In this document: piece by piece, positions 7,005-10,099 of the stretch
Numbering within the stretch: position 1 is the first letter of the stretch
Layout: every line of letters begins with the position of its first letter
Source: an uncultured Lachnospiraceae bacterium
GTDB taxonomy: Bacteria > Bacillota_A > Clostridia > TANB77 > CAG-508
Direction: 5' to 3'
Length of the DNA: 10,099 nucleotides
Assembly: GCA_947165105.1 (NCBI GenBank)
Contig: CAMUZC010000059.1
Coordinates: 1 to 10,099 of the forward strand
Position numbers and translations under genes: made by a program
The notes under the pieces: model-generated
Seen by the model: only the letters and a program-made list of their open reading frames with translations
Database searches by the model: none
What the model was told of the DNA's origin: nothing

Positions 7005-7050
7005 TGACTATCTAATACATATTATACACCATATGTATTTATTTGTCAAA
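7003..7050. promoter_or_regulatory. Promoter-overlapping copy of the probable AbiEi operator
   Basis: A near-palindrome TTTGAC-N5-AATACA-N14-TGTATT-N5-GTCAAA centred at 7026.5. Outer arms (7003-7008, 7045-7050) and inner arms (7014-7021, 7032-7039, extended to 8 bp) are perfect. It covers the whole abiEi core promoter from -35 to beyond -10, so a bound protein would exclude RNA polymerase. Studied AbiEi proteins bind paired inverted repeats in their own promoter, which makes AbiEi the natural candidate. Confidence 0.8.
7021..7049 (-). promoter_or_regulatory. Consensus sigma-A promoter of abiEi
   Basis: On the minus strand: perfect TTGACA (7044-7049), 17-bp spacer, perfect TATAAT (7021-7026). 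Transcription would start near 7014, leaving a leader of about 75 nt. A promoter this strong fits a gene kept in check by autorepression through the overlapping operator. Confidence 0.88.
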
Positions 7051-7065
7051 TTTGTGTACCTTTTT

Positions 7066-7087
7066 ATTATATTCGAAAGAATATAAT
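7066..7087. repeat. Perfect 9-bp inverted repeat with GAAA loop, unassigned
   Basis: Arms ATTATATTC (7066-7074) and GAATATAAT (7079-7087) enclose GAAA. It lies between the terminator of the repeat-protein gene and the abiEi promoter, about 17 bp upstream of the abiEi -35. The T-run on the plus side is short and no plus-strand gene precedes it, so a terminator role is not convincing. A protein-binding site or a weak second terminator are alternatives. Confidence 0.5.
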
Positions 7088-7116
7088 TTTATTCAATCAT
7101 GGTCACTAAAATTAAG

Positions 7117-7149
7117 AAAAAAGAGGTAGAAATTTCTACCTCCTTTTTT
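7117..7149. terminator. Intrinsic terminator of the repeat-protein gene
   Basis: A perfect 20-bp palindrome, arms GAGGTAGAAA (7123-7132) and TTTCTACCTC (7133-7142), is flanked by six A on the left (7117-7122) and six T on the right (7144-7149). On the minus strand it follows the repeat-protein stop (7153) at once and ends in a T-run. The central four bases would form the loop. Its symmetry lets it act in both directions. Confidence 0.88.
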
Positions 7150-7152
7150 GAA

Positions 7153-8187
7153 TTATTCATTTTTATTACTGTTAAGGGCTTCAAGTGTTTTTATCGCATT
7201 TTTTCTAATCATTTCATCTTCATCCTGTGAAAGTTTTAATAGCGCGGATTCTGGCGTATTTGGATTTCCTGCCACAGCAGTTTTAACCTCCCAAGCTTTG
7301 TCTTCTGCAAGCTTTGCCAAATCAGATTTTAATGTACTTGGATTTCCTCCTACACTCGCTCTAACATCTTCAAAATCATCTCTTGCAAGCATTGTTAAAG
7401 TAGTTTGGGGTGTACTTGAATTTCCTGCTACAGCATATCTAACGCCGATATCTTCATCTTCTGCCAGCTTTAGCAAATCTGTTTCTGATGCATTTTTATT
7501 TCCTCCAACATGATCTCTAACCTCTTCATCGTAATCATTTGCAAGTTCTGCCAAAACAGATTTCGGTGTTTTTGGGTTTATGGCCACACTAGCTCTAACG
7601 TCTTCAGCACTATCTTTTGAAAGTTTTGTAAGATTGGATTTCGGTGTATTAGGATTTCCTCCTACAGCAGCTCTGACATCCTTATCCTTATCATTGGCAA
7701 GTTTTTTTAAATCTGAGCTCAGTGTATTAATGTTATTCGCTACCGAATATCTAACCCACCTATTTTCGTCTTTTGCAAGCTTTGTAAGATCAGATTTTAA
7801 TGTATTATGATTTTTGGCTACTGCATCTCTAATAATCCATTCCTCATCTTCCGCTAGCTTTGTCAAATCTGCTTTTGATGTATTATGATTTCTTGCTACT
7901 GCACATCTGACATCCAAATCTTCGTCTTCTGCAAGCTTTGACAAGCAAGCTCTTGATGTATTGTTATTTCTTGCTACTGCACATCTGACATTCCAATCTT
8001 CGTCTTCTGCAAGATTTGCCAGACAAAATTTTGATGTATTAGAATTCTTTGCTACCATGCATCTAACCTGTCCATCCTCATCTTCAGATAATAATGTCAG
8101 CATTTTTGCATCTTTCAGCTCCTCGGCTAATTTACTCCGTAGTTCAGAGCTAAATTCACCTAAATTCAGTTTAACCATACATTCCAT
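7153..8187 (-). CDS. LRV/HEAT-like tandem-repeat solenoid protein
   Basis: A 344-residue soluble protein built almost wholly of 26-residue repeats. After a short N-terminal segment (1-29) come eleven full repeats, starting at residue 30 and every 26 residues to 315, and a degraded twelfth (316-341). The consensus is LxKLAEDEDxxVRxAVAxNPNTPKSD, which resembles the leucine-rich repeat variant (LRV) family: helical solenoids related in shape to HEAT repeats that usually bind other proteins. No catalytic domain, signal peptide or membrane segment is present. Repeats 1-3 carry cysteines at 43, 55, 69, 81 and 95. At DNA level the repeats have a 78-bp period, and repeats 2 and 3 are nearly identical over long stretches, suggesting recent duplication. 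ATG 8187 has AGGAGG at 8195-8200. It has its own promoter and terminator, so it is a single-gene unit. Partner and role unknown. Confidence 0.88.
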   Translation of the reverse strand: MECMVKLNLGEFSSELRSKLAEELKDAKMLTLLSEDEDGQVRCMVAKNSNTSKFCLANLAEDEDWNVRCAVARNNNTSRACLSKLAEDEDLDVRCAVARNHNTSKADLTKLAEDEEWIIRDAVAKNHNTLKSDLTKLAKDENRWVRYSVANNINTLSSDLKKLANDKDKDVRAAVGGNPNTPKSNLTKLSKDSAEDVRASVAINPKTPKSVLAELANDYDEEVRDHVGGNKNASETDLLKLAEDEDIGVRYAVAGNSSTPQTTLTMLARDDFEDVRASVGGNPSTLKSDLAKLAEDKAWEVKTAVAGNPNTPESALLKLSQDEDEMIRKNAIKTLEALNSNKNE

Positions 8188-8247
8188 TATCTTTCCTCCT
8201 CAATAATTATTATAAGAGAATTTGCTACTTTGCTATTCTTATTATAG

Positions 8248-8263
8248 TTCGTATAGCTACGAA
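8248..8263. repeat. Inverted repeat in the leader of the repeat-protein gene
   Basis: Arms TTCGTA (8248-8253) and TACGAA (8258-8263) enclose TAGC. It lies just downstream of the expected start point of the minus-strand repeat-protein transcript. It could be a small operator or a short leader hairpin; the arms are only 6 bp, so chance is possible. Confidence 0.35.
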
Positions 8264-8276
8264 TAATTATGGAAAT

Positions 8277-8305
8277 ATTATAACATATTATCATGCTAAA
8301 TGCAA
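8277..8305 (-). promoter_or_regulatory. Probable promoter of the repeat-protein gene
   Basis: On the minus strand TTGCAT (8300-8305) is followed after 17 bp by a perfect TATAAT (8277-8282) preceded by TGT, an extended -10. The start point would be near 8270, giving a leader of about 83 nt before ATG 8187. Confidence 0.7.
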
Positions 8306-8402
8306 ATTATGTAAATAACACTATATCTTAATTAATACGAAATCAATCTCATTTTGTGTCATTTATATAAAATTTACATATACTAAAACTGGAGGTATTT
8401 AT

Positions 8403-10099
8403 ATGTGTGGAATAGTAGGTTTTGTTAATTTAACAAAAGATATATCTAACAGTAAAAATATAATAACATTAATGAATGAATCAATTAAGAAACGTGGTCC
8501 TGATGAAGATGGATATTATTATAGTAAACATGCTGTACTTGGACATAAGAGATTAATAGTCATAGACCCTAAAGGTGGTAAACAGCCAATGACTGTTAAG
8601 TATAACAATTGTACTTATCATATTGTTTATAATGGGCAATTATATAACACATCAGAATTAAAAGATGAGTTGTTAGAAAACGGATTTGAGTTTGAAACAT
8701 ATTCTGATACAGAAGTTTTGCTTAAAAGCTTTATATTGTGGGGATATGATGTTGTAAAAAAATTAAACGGAATTTATGGTTTTGCCATTTGGAATGATGT
8801 GAAACAGGAATTGTTTTTTGCAAGAGATCACTTTGGTGTTAAACCTTTTTACTATACTATAGCTGATAATAATTTTGTGTTTGCATCAGAAATAAAGGCA
8901 ATTTTAGAATTTCCTGGTGTTGAAGTAAAGCTAGATAAGCAAGGAGTTTGCGAGTTATTTGGACTTGGTCCAGCCCACACTCCTGGAACTGTTGCGTTTA
9001 AGAATATCTTTGAACTAAAGCCTGGACATTACGGAGTATTTAATTCAAGTGGGTTACATTTGGAAAAATATTGGTCATTGGTTAGCAAGCCACATGAGGA
9101 TAGCCTGAAGACAACTTGTGAGAAAACTAGATTTTTATTAGAAGATTCAATTAGAAGGCAATTAGTATCTGATGTACCATTATGTACTTTCCTATCAGGT
9201 GGATTAGACTCTAGTATTATAACTTTATATGCTGCTAATTATTGTAAGGATAAAAATTTAGGCAGTTTGACTACCTACTCCGTAGATTATAAAGATAATG
9301 ATAAAAATTTCGTCAAAACGGATTTTCAGCCAAACTCCGACAACTATTATATTGACATTATGAAAAATAAATTAGGAACCAATCATAAAGTTGTTATGCT
9401 TGATACACCAGAACTGGCAACTACATTAGAAGATGCTATGATTGCAAGGGATTTGCCCGGTATGGCGGATGTTGACTCTTCCCTACTTTTGTTCTGTCAA
9501 AAAGTCAAACCTGAGGCAACCGTTTCATTGACAGGAGAGTGTTCTGATGAGATATTCGGCGGATATCCATGGTTCTTTAGAGAAGATGCTTTAAATAGTG
9601 GAACTTTCCCATGGTCTATTGCTTTGTCAGAAAGACAACAACTATTAAATCCTGTAATTGGTGAACATGTTAATTTGAAAGAGTATATTGATTTTAGATA
9701 TTATGAGAGCTTAAAAGAAGTTCAAATATTAGATGAAGATTCAATGGAAACAGCTGAGAAAAGAAAGATATCTCATTTGACAATGAATTGGTTCATGCAA
9801 ACATTGCTTGATCGTTCTGATAGAATGGCTATGTATAATGGATTTGAGCTTCGTGTTCCTTTCTGTGATTATCGTTTAGCTGAATATGTATGGAACATCC
9901 CTTGGGAGATGAAAGCTTTGAATGGTCGTGAAAAGGGATTATTGCGCTACATTATGAAAGATATACTTCCAGAAGAAATTGTTGATCGTAAAAAAAGTCC
10001 ATATCCTAAGACATGGAACCCAACCTATTTAGCTGCTGTTAAGCAAATGCTTACTAAGATTATGGTTGATAAGAATGCTCCTATTAATAATTTGCTTAA
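8403..10099 (+). CDS. asnB: Asparagine synthetase (glutamine-hydrolysing), 3' end outside window
   Basis: Cytosolic enzyme making asparagine from aspartate, ATP and glutamine-derived ammonia. 565 codons are visible. The N-terminal glutaminase domain starts MCGIVGF, with the nucleophile C2 exposed after Met removal, R50 in GHKRL, N78-G79 in YNGQLYN and D102 in SDTEV. The synthetase domain has the ATP-pyrophosphatase loop SGGLDSS at 265-271, a second site at GECSDEIFGGYPW, and the conserved LLDRSDRMAMYNGFELRVPF. All key residues are present. ATG 8403 is preceded by GGAGG at 8391-8395. The last two bases are an incomplete codon; the TAA formed by the final three bases is out of frame, so the gene continues past the edge. 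Full-length relatives run to roughly 600 residues or more. I see no T-box or other riboswitch in the 215-bp gap upstream and no convincing core promoter. Confidence 0.96.
   Translation, partial: MCGIVGFVNLTKDISNSKNIITLMNESIKKRGPDEDGYYYSKHAVLGHKRLIVIDPKGGKQPMTVKYNNCTYHIVYNGQLYNTSELKDELLENGFEFETYSDTEVLLKSFILWGYDVVKKLNGIYGFAIWNDVKQELFFARDHFGVKPFYYTIADNNFVFASEIKAILEFPGVEVKLDKQGVCELFGLGPAHTPGTVAFKNIFELKPGHYGVFNSSGLHLEKYWSLVSKPHEDSLKTTCEKTRFLLEDSIRRQLVSDVPLCTFLSGGLDSSIITLYAANYCKDKNLGSLTTYSVDYKDNDKNFVKTDFQPNSDNYYIDIMKNKLGTNHKVVMLDTPELATTLEDAMIARDLPGMADVDSSLLLFCQKVKPEATVSLTGECSDEIFGGYPWFFREDALNSGTFPWSIALSERQQLLNPVIGEHVNLKEYIDFRYYESLKEVQILDEDSMETAEKRKISHLTMNWFMQTLLDRSDRMAMYNGFELRVPFCDYRLAEYVWNIPWEMKALNGREKGLLRYIMKDILPEEIVDRKKSPYPKTWNPTYLAAVKQMLTKIMVDKNAPINNLL

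Noticed and set aside
7200..8090. Regular 78-bp repeats resembling a CRISPR-like or tandem DNA array
   Set aside because: The period is a whole number of codons (26), the units are diverged with conserved protein positions, and there are no identical short repeats separated by unique spacers.
7148..8206. Three plus-strand open frames opposite the repeat-protein gene (7148-7513, 7580-7810, 7961-8206)
   Set aside because: They are antisense shadows of the 78-bp coding repeats, give low-complexity Ser/Phe/Leu-rich protein, and lack ribosome binding sites. The minus-strand frame has a clear repeat protein, start signal, promoter and terminator.
8306..8402. T-box or other riboswitch ahead of asnB
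   Set aside because: The gap is short and A+T-rich, with no T-box sequence, no specifier-type stem and no terminator hairpin before the ribosome binding site.
5235..8402. Mobile element or genomic island borders around the abiE and repeat-protein genes
   Set aside because: No transposase, integrase, terminal inverted repeats, target-site duplication or tRNA attachment site could be found, so transfer remains only a possibility.
10097..10099. TAA at the very end as the asnB stop codon
   Set aside because: The frame from ATG 8403 puts the last complete codon at 10095-10097 (CTT) and leaves AA, so the TAA is out of frame and the gene continues past the window.

Overview
The window reads as chromosomal DNA of a low-GC Gram-positive bacterium, most likely a member of the Clostridia. 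The evidence is strongly A+T-rich DNA, near-perfect AGGAGG-type ribosome binding sites 6-10 nt ahead of nearly every gene, sigma-A style promoters (TTGACA / TATAAT), short stem-loop terminators with T-runs, and the gene order der-plsY-gpsA, which is familiar from Firmicutes. No species can be named from the sequence alone.

Left part (1-3342, minus strand): a housekeeping transcription unit, read right to left. der (ribosome-assembly GTPase) is followed by plsY and gpsA, the two steps that make and first acylate glycerol-3-phosphate for phospholipid synthesis. After gpsA comes the 5' part of a small charged protein gene cut by the window edge. The der start is a TTG at 3342. A longer reading frame exists, but it runs back through the der promoter.

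Middle (3343-5390): a divergent plus-strand gene encodes a 495-residue protein that I read as two PIN-nuclease-like domains in tandem, an acidic linker and a small C-terminal domain. It converges on rpmF (ribosomal protein bL32), and the two share a bidirectional terminator. rpmF has a consensus promoter of its own.

Accessory part (5390-8187, minus strand): a type IV AbiE toxin-antitoxin pair, abiEi (antitoxin/repressor) then abiEii (nucleotidyltransferase-like toxin). Unlike the usual tightly coupled pair, the two genes are separated by about 100 bp holding an intrinsic terminator, whose loop contains the abiEi stop codon, and a probable separate promoter for the toxin. The abiEi promoter carries two tandem copies, 46 bp apart, of a long near-palindromic operator. 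Upstream of this lies a gene for an 11-12 repeat LRV/HEAT-like solenoid protein with a regular series of cysteines in its first three repeats.

Right end (8403-10099, plus strand): a glutamine-dependent asparagine synthetase (asnB), cut off by the window edge.

The points most worth a second look are the tandem AbiE operators, the terminator/promoter arrangement separating antitoxin from toxin, and the tandem PIN-like protein beside core translation genes. No CRISPR array, transposase, integrase, tRNA or rRNA was seen.
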